This document shows, piece by piece, positions 7,552-13,122 of a stretch of 13,548 nucleotides of DNA. This DNA is from Deltaproteobacteria bacterium UBA2385 (GTDB lineage: Bacteria; Myxococcota_A; UBA796; UBA2385). The notes under the pieces were generated by a model that saw only the letters and a program-made list of their open reading frames with translations, had not been told where the DNA came from and did not search any database. Position 1 is the first letter of the stretch, and each line of letters opens with the position of its first letter. Position numbers and translations under genes: made by a program. The DNA lies in contig DDSR01000174.1 of the NCBI GenBank assembly GCA_002343455.1, positions 1-13,548 on the forward strand, given 5' to 3'.

Positions 7552-7705
7552 CGCCTGACGCTCGTTACCCGTCACAATCCGAAGAAATCACGCTCCCTGT
7601 TCGCGCCCTTCCCTTTCCAGCCAGCCAAGGGGACAGACCCTTGCACCGCCACCGTGTTCCATAAAACGAATGCACCCATTGCTGACCGTCTCGAAGCACC
7701 GTGGA

Positions 7706-7819
7706 TTACGGCTCGGTGAAAATGCCGGAAGCTACGTGCGCGTGCCCCAGCAGCCTCCAGTTTCCGTTATGGACCTCAGCGACGTTCGTCCACGAACCAA
7801 TGACCACCACCGCGCTGCC
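7706..7819 (-). pseudogene. Possible C-terminal remnant of an NTF2/SnoaL-like (DUF4440-type) protein
   Basis: Directly after the TAG stop of the response regulator, in the same frame, 37 sense codons run to a TAA (7706-7708). They encode a protein-like stretch including VVVIGSWTNVAEVHNGNW and then RLLGHAHVASG. The pattern of two beta-strands with Gly-x-Trp-Arg and a final His is reminiscent of the C-terminal strands of NTF2-like/DUF4440 domains. No start codon or N-terminal part is found, so it would be a gene fragment. Chance open frame, or a former C-terminal extension of the regulator lost by a stop mutation, are alternatives. Confidence 0.35.
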
Positions 7820-8452
7820 CTAACTCGATTCAGGCAACGGCAGCCCCTGCTTCCGCGCGACCGTAGCGAGATCCACCCGACGGGAGACCTCGAACCACCG
7901 GAACAGCAGCGAGATGTGATTGCGCACCGTGAAATGCGACAAGCCCAGTGCTCTGGCGATCTCCTTGTTTGACAGCCCCTGTCCAAGCAGACCGAGGATC
8001 CGGATCTGGCGCTCAGTCAGCGCGTCAGACGCGTTCGGCACACCGGGCGACCTGCAGTGACGCCAGAGCCGACGCACCGTCTGGAGCAGTCGGTCTTCTG
8101 AATAGGGCTTGGTCAGAAAATCAGCCGCCTCCAGGTCGAACGCCATCGATGCGTATTCGGGGCCCGCTGCAACGAAGACCAGTCCCTGCCGATACACTGA
8201 AGGACCGTCCCGCTCGGCCAGACGCCTGCTCTCCGGCATCGTTATGTCGACGAAAACAGCGTCGAGCGCCAGGGCGGGGCTTTCCAGGACGAAAGTGTTC
8301 GCCGTCGGGCATTCGAGGACCACCGACGTGCGCGGCGTGACCGTCCGGCTCAACAACTGGTTCAAGCGAGACCTGGCGGCGTCGTCCGGGTCCACGATCG
8401 CGACCTTCAGGGGACCTGCCGCCTTCTCAATCATCCGAATGGAGTTGATCAC
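7820..8452 (-). CDS. Orphan NarL/LuxR-type response regulator
   Basis: 210 residues. A receiver domain (about 15-130) has D69 in AVFVDITMP as candidate phosphoacceptor and K115 in FLTKPYS, but the acidic pocket is VDPDD rather than VDDD, and the usual Thr/Ser before the fourth helix is Ala (VFVAAG, about residue 95). A LuxR/GerE DNA-binding domain follows (about 143-205): LTERQIRILGLLGQGLSNKE and then IARALGLSHFTVRNHIS. The chosen start is GTG at 8452, 14 nt after the stop of the CPBP protease gene; an ATG at 8434 is the alternative. No histidine kinase is in the window. Phosphorylation may be weak or replaced by another signal, which is inference. Probably cotranscribed with the protease. 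Confidence 0.85.
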   Translation of the reverse strand: MINSIRMIEKAAGPLKVAIVDPDDAARSRLNQLLSRTVTPRTSVVLECPTANTFVLESPALALDAVFVDITMPESRRLAERDGPSVYRQGLVFVAAGPEYASMAFDLEAADFLTKPYSEDRLLQTVRRLWRHCRSPGVPNASDALTERQIRILGLLGQGLSNKEIARALGLSHFTVRNHISLLFRWFEVSRRVDLATVARKQGLPLPESS

Positions 8453-8466
8453 GCGTCAGCGCTTTC

Positions 8467-9378
8467 TCATTTACCGCCGACCGACGACCCCGCATCACGC
8501 CGCAGGCTGGCCCAGCAGGCGAGCGCGACGACGAGACCGAGGGCGATGCGAAGGATGTCGAGATACAGTCTCGGCACCTCGAGCTGCAGATTACCGATGA
8601 TGCCCTCCTGGATGGAGTTCAAAGCCGCGTGCCCAAGGGCGGCCGGCCAGAAGCTTCCGGACCGGATGGTCAGCCAGCCGAAAAGGAAGGACAGGCTGAG
8701 GGTCTGCAGTGGAAAAAGGACGAAGGTCCCCAGGATCGGATAGTCGGGATAGTTGTAGCCGGCGAGCAGCACGGGCAGATGGTAGGCCCACCAGATGGCG
8801 GCCAGGAGCAGGAGCCCCCGGGTCACGCCGATACGGCGGATCAGATGTCCTTGCAGGAAGCCGCGCCAGGCGAACTCCTCGCCGGCCGTGACCCCGAGGG
8901 TGATCACGGAGAAGACGACGGCCGTCGCGGCGACGTTGCCCAGAAAGAGAGGCCATGCCTGGAAGCCATCGCCCAGAACCCAGGGGCCTCCGGTTGTTGT
9001 GACTCCGCGCCCTTCGAAGGCGAACCATCCCGACGTCGCCAACCCGCTGCCGACCAGAATGGCCAGGATCACGAAAGCGATAATGGTCGGGATGAAGACA
9101 CCCAGAGGCAGATAGGCGACGCGGCCGACTTTCCAGAGCAGGCCCGCACGCGCGGCGGGGTTGAAGAAGATGAACGCCAGGGCAATCACGCTGGGCGACC
9201 ACATAACGGCCATGAGCATTATGACGGTCTGCGGACTGTCCAGGCCCCAGCGCTGAACGGCGACGATCTGCAGGGTCCAGGAGACCGCCAGGGCCAGTCC
9301 CGTGAACAGGGCGATCGATCGCCACCCCATGGTGAGGGCCGTACGGGGGGAGGCGGCTGGCGACAGAGATTCAGGCAT
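8467..9378 (-). CDS. CPBP-family (Rce1/Abi-type) intramembrane glutamic protease
   Basis: A 303-residue inner-membrane protein with about seven to eight hydrophobic segments. All three CPBP motifs are present: EExxxR in AGEEFAWRGF (E167, E168, R172), the His motif in WWAYHLP (H200) and HxxxN in GHAALNS (H250, N254). The family includes the CAAX protease Rce1; bacterial members cleave unknown substrates, and some serve in bacteriocin self-immunity. The frame opens 10 codons earlier, but AGGA at 9387-9390, 8 nt before the ATG at 9378, supports MPESLSPAAS as the N-terminus. It lies between the PadR/HAAS pair and the response regulator on the same strand. A 5' leader hairpin precedes it. Confidence 0.9.
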   Translation of the reverse strand: MPESLSPAASPRTALTMGWRSIALFTGLALAVSWTLQIVAVQRWGLDSPQTVIMLMAVMWSPSVIALAFIFFNPAARAGLLWKVGRVAYLPLGVFIPTIIAFVILAILVGSGLATSGWFAFEGRGVTTTGGPWVLGDGFQAWPLFLGNVAATAVVFSVITLGVTAGEEFAWRGFLQGHLIRRIGVTRGLLLLAAIWWAYHLPVLLAGYNYPDYPILGTFVLFPLQTLSLSFLFGWLTIRSGSFWPAALGHAALNSIQEGIIGNLQLEVPRLYLDILRIALGLVVALACWASLRRDAGSSVGGK

Positions 9379-9399
9379 GAGACCGTTCCTCGAAGAAAG

Positions 9400-9413
9400 G
9401 CGGCGCACGCCGC
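9400..9413 (-). promoter_or_regulatory. Hairpin with U-rich tail in the leader of the CPBP gene
   Basis: GCGGCG-TG-CGCCGC on the minus strand, followed by CTTTCTTCG and then the AGGA ribosome site. The 2-nt loop would have to open to at least 4 nt in RNA. It could end transcripts coming from the HAAS gene (stop at 9610) or act as an attenuator; nothing in the sequence decides between these. Confidence 0.4.
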
Positions 9414-9609
9414 GGAGGGGCTGGGAAAAGGCATTGCGCAGCGGACCCCGCCCCGAACCACGCTGTTCGCGGCAGGTACCGGTGGCGACACATGAGGCAG
9501 GGGTCCCGTTGCCCGGCTGGTCCGGACGGGCGCTGCCGCCGGCACCGGGATCAGACAGGCGCCAGGACGTCCGGGATCAATGACGCGGAGGCGCCGGGTC
9601 GGCGGGCAG

Positions 9610-10191
9610 TCACCCGGGTCCCGTCGGGGGCCGACCCCGTCGCGGTGCCATCCAAGGGACGACCGAAGACAGAAGCAGTCTGCCCGCGATGAAGATCAGC
9701 GTAAGAACCACGGCGGCCGACGGAAACAGCCAGAGACCAAGAAGCTCGCGGGCTGAGGCCGGGTCATCGATGACTCCGATGAACGCGGTCCCGGGGCCGA
9801 CCCAAAGGCCCGCATGGACGGGGTCGAAGATCTTCAGCGCCACCACCAGGACAATGACGCCCGCGAGGATGGCCAGCAGGATCAGGGCCAGCAGGGCGAT
9901 GGCGGCGCCGACGCTTCGGTGTGCGCGATTGGCCACGAACCGGGCGAGGTCGCCGGCGCGCTGGGATCCCAAGGCTTCGTAGGCCTCGATCTCGTCGACG
10001 AAGCGGCGGGCATGGCGCTCGGCCGGACCGAATTCGCTCAGGACCTGCTGAACGGATCCGCCCGACGCCATCCGGTCCTCGATGTGCGACCGGGTCTCGC
10101 GGACAATATCGTCGCGTTCGCGCACCGGCAGGTGGCCCAGCGCCCAGCCCAGACGGCTTAGCCAGCGTTCAAGCTCGGCCTGATCGGTCAT
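9610..10191 (-). CDS. HAAS/DUF1700-like membrane protein, PadR partner
   Basis: 193 residues. The N-terminal helical part (about 1-75: ELERWLSRLGWALGHLP, RERDDIVRETRSHIEDR, VLSEFGPAERHARRF) is typical of the HAAS (HTH-associated alpha-helical signalling) or DUF1700-like domain, here followed by two hydrophobic segments (about 93-120 and 148-178) and a basic C-terminus. In many bacteria such proteins are encoded right after a PadR repressor and are thought to act as its membrane-bound partner or target. Here its ATG overlaps the PadR stop as ATGA, so translation is coupled. The molecular function is unknown. Confidence 0.78.
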   Translation of the reverse strand: MTDQAELERWLSRLGWALGHLPVRERDDIVRETRSHIEDRMASGGSVQQVLSEFGPAERHARRFVDEIEAYEALGSQRAGDLARFVANRAHRSVGAAIALLALILLAILAGVIVLVVALKIFDPVHAGLWVGPGTAFIGVIDDPASARELLGLWLFPSAAVVLTLIFIAGRLLLSSVVPWMAPRRGRPPTGPG

Positions 10192-10559
10192 GGCCGGACT
10201 CTCCTTTCAAGAAAATGGGTCAGCCGGGAAGACATCTCCGACCAGCTGGCGCGCTGGGCCCGTAGCTCTTCGCGCCCGGCATCGGTGATCGCATAGTATT
10301 TTCTGGGGCGGCCGTTCTGCGGGTCGAGTCGCCACTCGGCTGCGGTCCAGCCCGACTTCTCGAGCCTGTGGAGCAGGGGGTAGACCGCCCCTTCGGCAAG
10401 CTGAAGACCTGCGTCGCTGCGGAGGCGCTCCAGGATTTCGAGCCCGTAACAGGCTTCTTCGTCGAGCAGGCTCAGCAGCGCCAGCTCAGCCAGGCCCTTC
10501 AGCATCTGGGTTCGCTGGACCGAGTCGTGTTCAAGTGCGGGGTTGTGTTTCAATGACAT
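10188..10559 (-). CDS. PadR-family transcriptional repressor
   Basis: A 123-residue winged-helix protein. Diagnostic features are KGLAELALLSLLDEEACYGL (21-40), the recognition part AEGAVYPLLHRLEKSGW (55-71), and the wing and C-terminus GRPRKYYAITDAGREEL (83-99), followed by a short dimerisation helix. This length and layout match the small PadR-s1 class. The open frame runs upstream to 10694, but that part has no family similarity; ATG at 10559 was chosen, with ATG 10502 as a shorter option. An inverted repeat overlaps the start codon and suggests autorepression. It overlaps the HAAS gene by 4 nt. Confidence 0.9.
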   Translation of the reverse strand: MSLKHNPALEHDSVQRTQMLKGLAELALLSLLDEEACYGLEILERLRSDAGLQLAEGAVYPLLHRLEKSGWTAAEWRLDPQNGRPRKYYAITDAGREELRAQRASWSEMSSRLTHFLERRVRP

Positions 10560-10600
10560 CTTGTAATGCAAGATATCGTGATTTTCAGATTTGGCAAGCG
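10558..10600 (-). promoter_or_regulatory. Promoter and probable operator of the PadR operon
   Basis: An inverted repeat ATCTTG-TAATG-CAAGAT lies at 10558-10574 and overlaps the PadR ATG. On the minus strand, TTGCCA (10600-10595) and TATCTT, separated by 16 nt, form a -35/-10 pair whose -10 lies in the repeat. Transcription would start within a few bases of the ATG, giving a leaderless or nearly leaderless mRNA. The stretch is markedly more AT-rich than its surroundings. PadR proteins commonly repress their own operon from such palindromes. Confidence 0.5.
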
Positions 10601-10653
10601 CATGGTTGCTCCGTCGCACCGTCCGACTGAGCCAACGTCCAGCATCGTGGGAG

Positions 10654-10680
10654 ACGTCCGCTACGGGTCGAGCGCAGACC
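10654..10680. repeat. Decayed ATGTCCGCTT-type intergenic repeat
   Basis: ACGTCCGCTACGGGTCGAGC followed by GCAGACC resembles the frequent alphaproteobacterial intergenic repeat of the form ATGTCCGCTTTGGGTC...GCGGACAT, known to me from the spurious reading frames it creates (GDVRYGSSAD here). The hairpin is degraded in this copy. It lies between the PadR promoter and the flavoprotein gene. Confidence 0.4.
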
Positions 10681-10706
10681 TCTTGCACCGACACCCCTGT
10701 CGAGCG

Positions 10707-11921
10707 CTACCGCCCCTCCAGCCAGCCCAGCACCCCGTCCGCCGCCACCACGCCTGAGGCCATCGACGCCTGCAGCAGATAACCCCCCGTCGGCGCCTCC
10801 CAGTCCAGCATCTCGCCCGCGACGAACACGCCGGGCATCGCCGTCAGCATCAACCCCTGATTCATCTGGTCCAGCCGCACCCCGCCCGCCGAGGAGATCG
10901 CCCGCGCCAGGCCCTGCACCCCCGTCAGCGTCAGCCGCACCGCCTTGATCCGCTTGGCCAGCTTGTCGGCCCCCGCCGGCAGCTCTCCGGGGATTTCCCG
11001 CAACAGCCCGACCGCGACCGGCGACAGGCCCGCCACCTTCCGCAACCAGTTGGTCGCGCTGTCCTTGCCGCGCGGCTTCGCCAGCCGCCCCGCCAGAGCC
11101 TCGACGGTCAGATCGGGCCGCAGGTCGACGGTCAGGCTCGCCAATCCGTCCCGCGCCACCGCCTCGCGCAGCGGCGCCGACAGCGCATAGACCGCCCCGC
11201 CTTCCAGCCCGTAGCGGGTCACCATCGCCTCGCCGCGCACGGTCCGGTCGCCGTGCGTCAGGGCGACGGGCTTCAGAGGCTGGCCCGCGAACCGGTCCGC
11301 GAACACCTCGGACCAGGCCACGTCGAAGCCGACATTCGACGGCCGGAACGGCGCGACCGCCACGCCTTCCGCCTCCAGCCAGTCACGCCAGCTCCCGTCC
11401 GACCCCAGCCGCGGCCAGCTCGCCCCGCCCAGGGCCAGCATTACCGCATCCGGCGTCTCGACCCGCTCGCCGTCCGGGGTGTCGAACACCCAGCCGCCGT
11501 CGCGACGACCGATGAGGCGCGACCGCGTCCGTACCTCCACCCCCAGCGCGTTCAGCCGCCCCAGCCAGGCCCGCAGCAGCGGCGACGCCTTCATCGCCCG
11601 TGGAAACACCCGCCCCGACGAGCCCGTGAACGTCGCCTGCCCCAGTCCCTCGGCCCAGCCGATCAGATGGGTCGGCGAAAACATCTCCAGCCAGGGCCCG
11701 ACCACGCCCGCCGCATCGCCATAGCGGCCGGTGAACGGCGCGATGTCCTCCGAATGGGTCAGGTTCAGCCCGCCGCGCCCCGCCATGAGGAATTTCCGCG
11801 CCACGGACGGCATGGCCTCATGCACCGTCACGGCCACACCCGCCCGCGCCAGCCGCTCGGCGGCCATCAGCCCGGCCGGCCCGGCCCCGATGATGTGTAC
11901 GGTCCTGTTTGTGTCGCTCAT
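10707..11921 (-). CDS. TIGR03862/HI0933-family FAD-dependent flavoprotein
   Basis: 404 residues; a predicted FAD/NAD(P)-binding oxidoreductase of the HI0933/BaiN superfamily (PF03486), TIGR03862-like. The dinucleotide-binding motif is IIGAGPAGLMAAERLA (10-25), with E35 at the end of the second strand for ribose binding. Family stretches are KFLMAGRGGLNLTHSE (43-58), TGSSGRVFPRAMKASPLLRA (99-118), and the C-terminal GVFVAGEMLDWEAPTGGYLL that closes the FAD site. Length is normal and the frame is intact. The substrate is unknown. The start ATG is followed by the conserved N-terminus; upstream is only a weak GGGTCGG. It stands alone, 147 nt downstream of the PadR start region. Confidence 0.9.
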   Translation of the reverse strand: MSDTNRTVHIIGAGPAGLMAAERLARAGVAVTVHEAMPSVARKFLMAGRGGLNLTHSEDIAPFTGRYGDAAGVVGPWLEMFSPTHLIGWAEGLGQATFTGSSGRVFPRAMKASPLLRAWLGRLNALGVEVRTRSRLIGRRDGGWVFDTPDGERVETPDAVMLALGGASWPRLGSDGSWRDWLEAEGVAVAPFRPSNVGFDVAWSEVFADRFAGQPLKPVALTHGDRTVRGEAMVTRYGLEGGAVYALSAPLREAVARDGLASLTVDLRPDLTVEALAGRLAKPRGKDSATNWLRKVAGLSPVAVGLLREIPGELPAGADKLAKRIKAVRLTLTGVQGLARAISSAGGVRLDQMNQGLMLTAMPGVFVAGEMLDWEAPTGGYLLQASMASGVVAADGVLGWLEGR

Positions 11922-12264
11922 GGCCGACCCACTACCCTGTTCCGAGGCGAACGTCCGGCGAAAGCGGGTTCTTCACAACGGGCACAACGGGGTCACAAAG
12001 GACACAATGGGTCCCGGGATGAGGAAGGCCCTGGACCCGCCGTCGATGAATTGAGACGAATGATGATCGAGGCCAGGGCCTCGATCGGATCAATGCGGCG
12101 AACGCCTCAATCCCCGGCAAACGGATCAAGTCACGGACGTCGGCACACACCCGGTCCCGTCGTGTCCGTTGTGACCCCGTTGTGCCCGTTGTGATGAACC
12201 TCCATGCCGCAGGGCGAAAGAAACCGCTCCGGGAACCCCCGAAACCCGCATACGCTCATCCCCC
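11922..12264. other. 343-nt divergent intergenic region dominated by an inverted-repeat element
   Basis: It lies between the flavoprotein and GreA/GreB-like genes, which diverge. Most of it is the 232-bp inverted-repeat element described separately. No gene is supported: the predicted peptides here are low-complexity readings of CACAACGGG units. Both genes must have their promoters inside or beside the element; I cannot identify them with confidence. Confidence 0.7.
11968..12199. repeat. Element with 47-bp imperfect inverted repeats of CACAACGGG units
   Basis: Left arm 11968-12014 and right arm 12153-12199 are complementary at 42 of 47 positions, including 26 consecutive perfect pairs (11973-11998 with 12169-12194). 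Each arm consists of tandem CACAA-nGGg units (CACAACGGG, CACAACGGGGT, CACAAAGGA, CACAATGGG). The 138-bp interval carries a second perfect inverted repeat, GATCGAGGCC-AG-GGCCTCGATC (12065-12086). An 8-mer GGCGAAAG flanks the element on both sides (11957-11964, 12213-12220) but at unequal distances. Confidence 0.85.
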
Positions 12265-12741
12265 ATGAGCGTCGCCTTCACCCGCGAGGAAGATCTGGAG
12301 GCCACGGCCGCCGATCTTCCCGACCGTCCGATTTCGCCCCATCCGAACCTGGTCACGAGGGCGGGCCTGGCGTTGATCGAGGCCGCCCTGGCCTCGGCCC
12401 GCGCGGCCTATGCCGCCGCCCAGGCGAAGGGCGACATCGAGGCCGACCGCACCGCCATGGCCCGCGCCACCCGCGACCTGCGCTACTGGTCGGCCCGCCG
12501 CGCCACGGCGCAGCTGGTCGAGACCGAGCCGGAGGGCCGGGTCCGCTTCGGCGGCTCTGTCACCCTCGAACGCGCCGACGGCCGCACCCAGACCTGGCGG
12601 ATCACCGGCGAGGACGAGGCCGACCCCGCCGCCGGTTCGGTCAGCCACGTCTCGCCCCTCGCCGTCGCCCTGATGAACAAACAGGTCGGGGACGAAGCCG
12701 TCGTCGCCGGCCAGGCCGTCGAGATCATCGCCGTCGATTGA
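12265..12741 (+). CDS. GreA/GreB-family transcription elongation factor
   Basis: 158 residues. Gre factors enter the RNA polymerase secondary channel and trigger cleavage of backtracked RNA. The N-terminal extension PDRPISPHPNLVT (19-31) is typical of an alphaproteobacterial GreA/GreB-like group. A short coiled coil (about 33-85) has a GDIEAD tip (56-61) resembling the GDLKEN tip of GreA, but with the acidic residues spaced differently. The C-terminal FKBP-like domain is clear: VRFGGSVTLERADG (93-106) and VSPLAVALMNKQVGDEAVV (129-147). It starts at ATG 12265 with no obvious Shine-Dalgarno. Whether it stimulates cleavage, or competes with true Gre factors as Rnk/Gfh proteins do, is open. Confidence 0.85.
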   Translation: MSVAFTREEDLEATAADLPDRPISPHPNLVTRAGLALIEAALASARAAYAAAQAKGDIEADRTAMARATRDLRYWSARRATAQLVETEPEGRVRFGGSVTLERADGRTQTWRITGEDEADPAAGSVSHVSPLAVALMNKQVGDEAVVAGQAVEIIAVD

Positions 12742-12790
12742 TCGTCAATGGTTGCCCCGGCTCCCCGCTTGCCCCACCCTGTGGGCAGAC

Positions 12791-12841
12791 GGCGCTGGCG
12801 TAGCGCCTCCTGCGCTCAAGTAGCGCGAAGCGCGGTAGCGC
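12791..12841 (+). repeat. Palindromic element copy C (12812-12841) with adjacent hairpin
   Basis: The 30-bp copy C at 12812-12841 has the same arms as copies A and B (GCGCTCAAGT... GGTAGCGC) but a shorter core, GCGCGAAGCGC. The core contains GCGAAGC, a heptamer known to form an exceptionally stable DNA mini-hairpin. Just upstream is a separate inverted repeat GGCGCT-GGCGT-AGCGCC (12791-12807). The element sits 23 nt upstream of the ATG of the small basic protein, in the same orientation. Confidence 0.75.
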
Positions 12842-12864
12842 AACGAAAAGAGAAAGAGCCGCCC

Positions 12865-13014
12865 ATGGCCCGAAAGCCCAACTACAGTTTCGAGCGTCAG
12901 GAACGCGATCGCGCGGATGCCAAAAAGGCCGCCGAAAAGGCCGCCGCCAAAGCCGAAAAGAAAGCCGCCGCCGCCGCCCGCAAGGAAGCCGGCCTGCCGC
13001 CGCTCGAGGACTGA
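12865..13014 (+). CDS. Small Lys/Ala-rich basic protein, conserved hypothetical
   Basis: 49 residues: MARKPNYSFERQERDRADAK, then a charged Ala/Lys/Glu helix, ending GLPPLED. It is predicted to be one long helix with no membrane segment or signal peptide. Proteins beginning with a very similar R/K-PNYxFER-QER motif are found in many alphaproteobacteria, but no function is known to me. A purine-rich AAAGAGAAAGAG lies before the ATG as ribosome site. The frame is open upstream to 12748, but that part is a translated repeat and was rejected. Nucleic-acid or ribosome association is possible from its charge pattern; this is only inference. Confidence 0.75.
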   Translation: MARKPNYSFERQERDRADAKKAAEKAAAKAEKKAAAAARKEAGLPPLED

Positions 13015-13041
13015 CGACACCCGGACAAACGGTCGCGCCGC

Positions 13042-13085
13042 GCCGGGGCGGGCGTGCCGGGCATTGCGTGTCTGCACGCCCCGGC
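13042..13085. promoter_or_regulatory. GC-rich hairpin upstream of the M16 gene
   Basis: GCCGGGGC (13042-13049) is complementary to GCCCCGGC (13078-13085), and an inner GTGC/GCAC pair can extend the stem after a bulge. There is no T tract, so a classical terminator of the small gene is uncertain. It overlaps the proposed M16 promoter. Confidence 0.35.
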
Positions 13086-13091
13086 TATGGT
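13064..13091 (+). promoter_or_regulatory. Probable housekeeping promoter of the M16 peptidase gene
   Basis: TTGCGT (13064-13069), 16 nt, TATGGT (13086-13091, within GGCTATGGTC). The extended GCTATGGT resembles the -10 element of alphaproteobacterial housekeeping promoters. It would give a leader of roughly 25 nt carrying the AGGA ribosome site at 13110-13113. Confidence 0.45.
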
Positions 13092-13122
13092 CGCGTCATC
13101 CCGAGCAACAGGATTGTGACTC

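Larger units (their letters stand above)
7401..7819. other. 419-nt intergenic region with remnants, no intact gene
   Basis: No intact gene is seen. From the M28 side it holds a promoter-like motif beginning GCGACCGTT (7401-7409), a decayed hairpin (7518-7551), a CAAGGG-GACAGA-CCCTTG palindrome (7626-7643) like motifs often seen near REP-type transposases, and a short coding-like remnant on the minus strand (7706-7819). The mixture suggests an old insertion or deletion junction. Confidence 0.6.

Noticed and set aside
7626..7643. CAAGGG-GACAGA-CCCTTG palindrome as part of an insertion sequence
   Set aside because: Similar motifs occur near REP-type transposases, but there is no transposase frame or terminal repeat pair here, so no mobile element is called.
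6441..7664. 407-codon plus-strand open frame opposite the M28 peptidase
   Set aside because: The complementary gene has signal peptide and complete metal site; this frame has no motif and an Arg/Pro-rich shadow composition.
10560..10694. Upstream extension of PadR by 45 residues
   Set aside because: No PadR similarity there; the region carries the probable promoter and operator.
11253..12194. Open frame with AQRGHKGHNG-like peptide, and its mirror at 12126-12356
   Set aside because: The peptide is a translation of CACAACGGG-type intergenic repeat units, and the rest is antisense to the flavoprotein.
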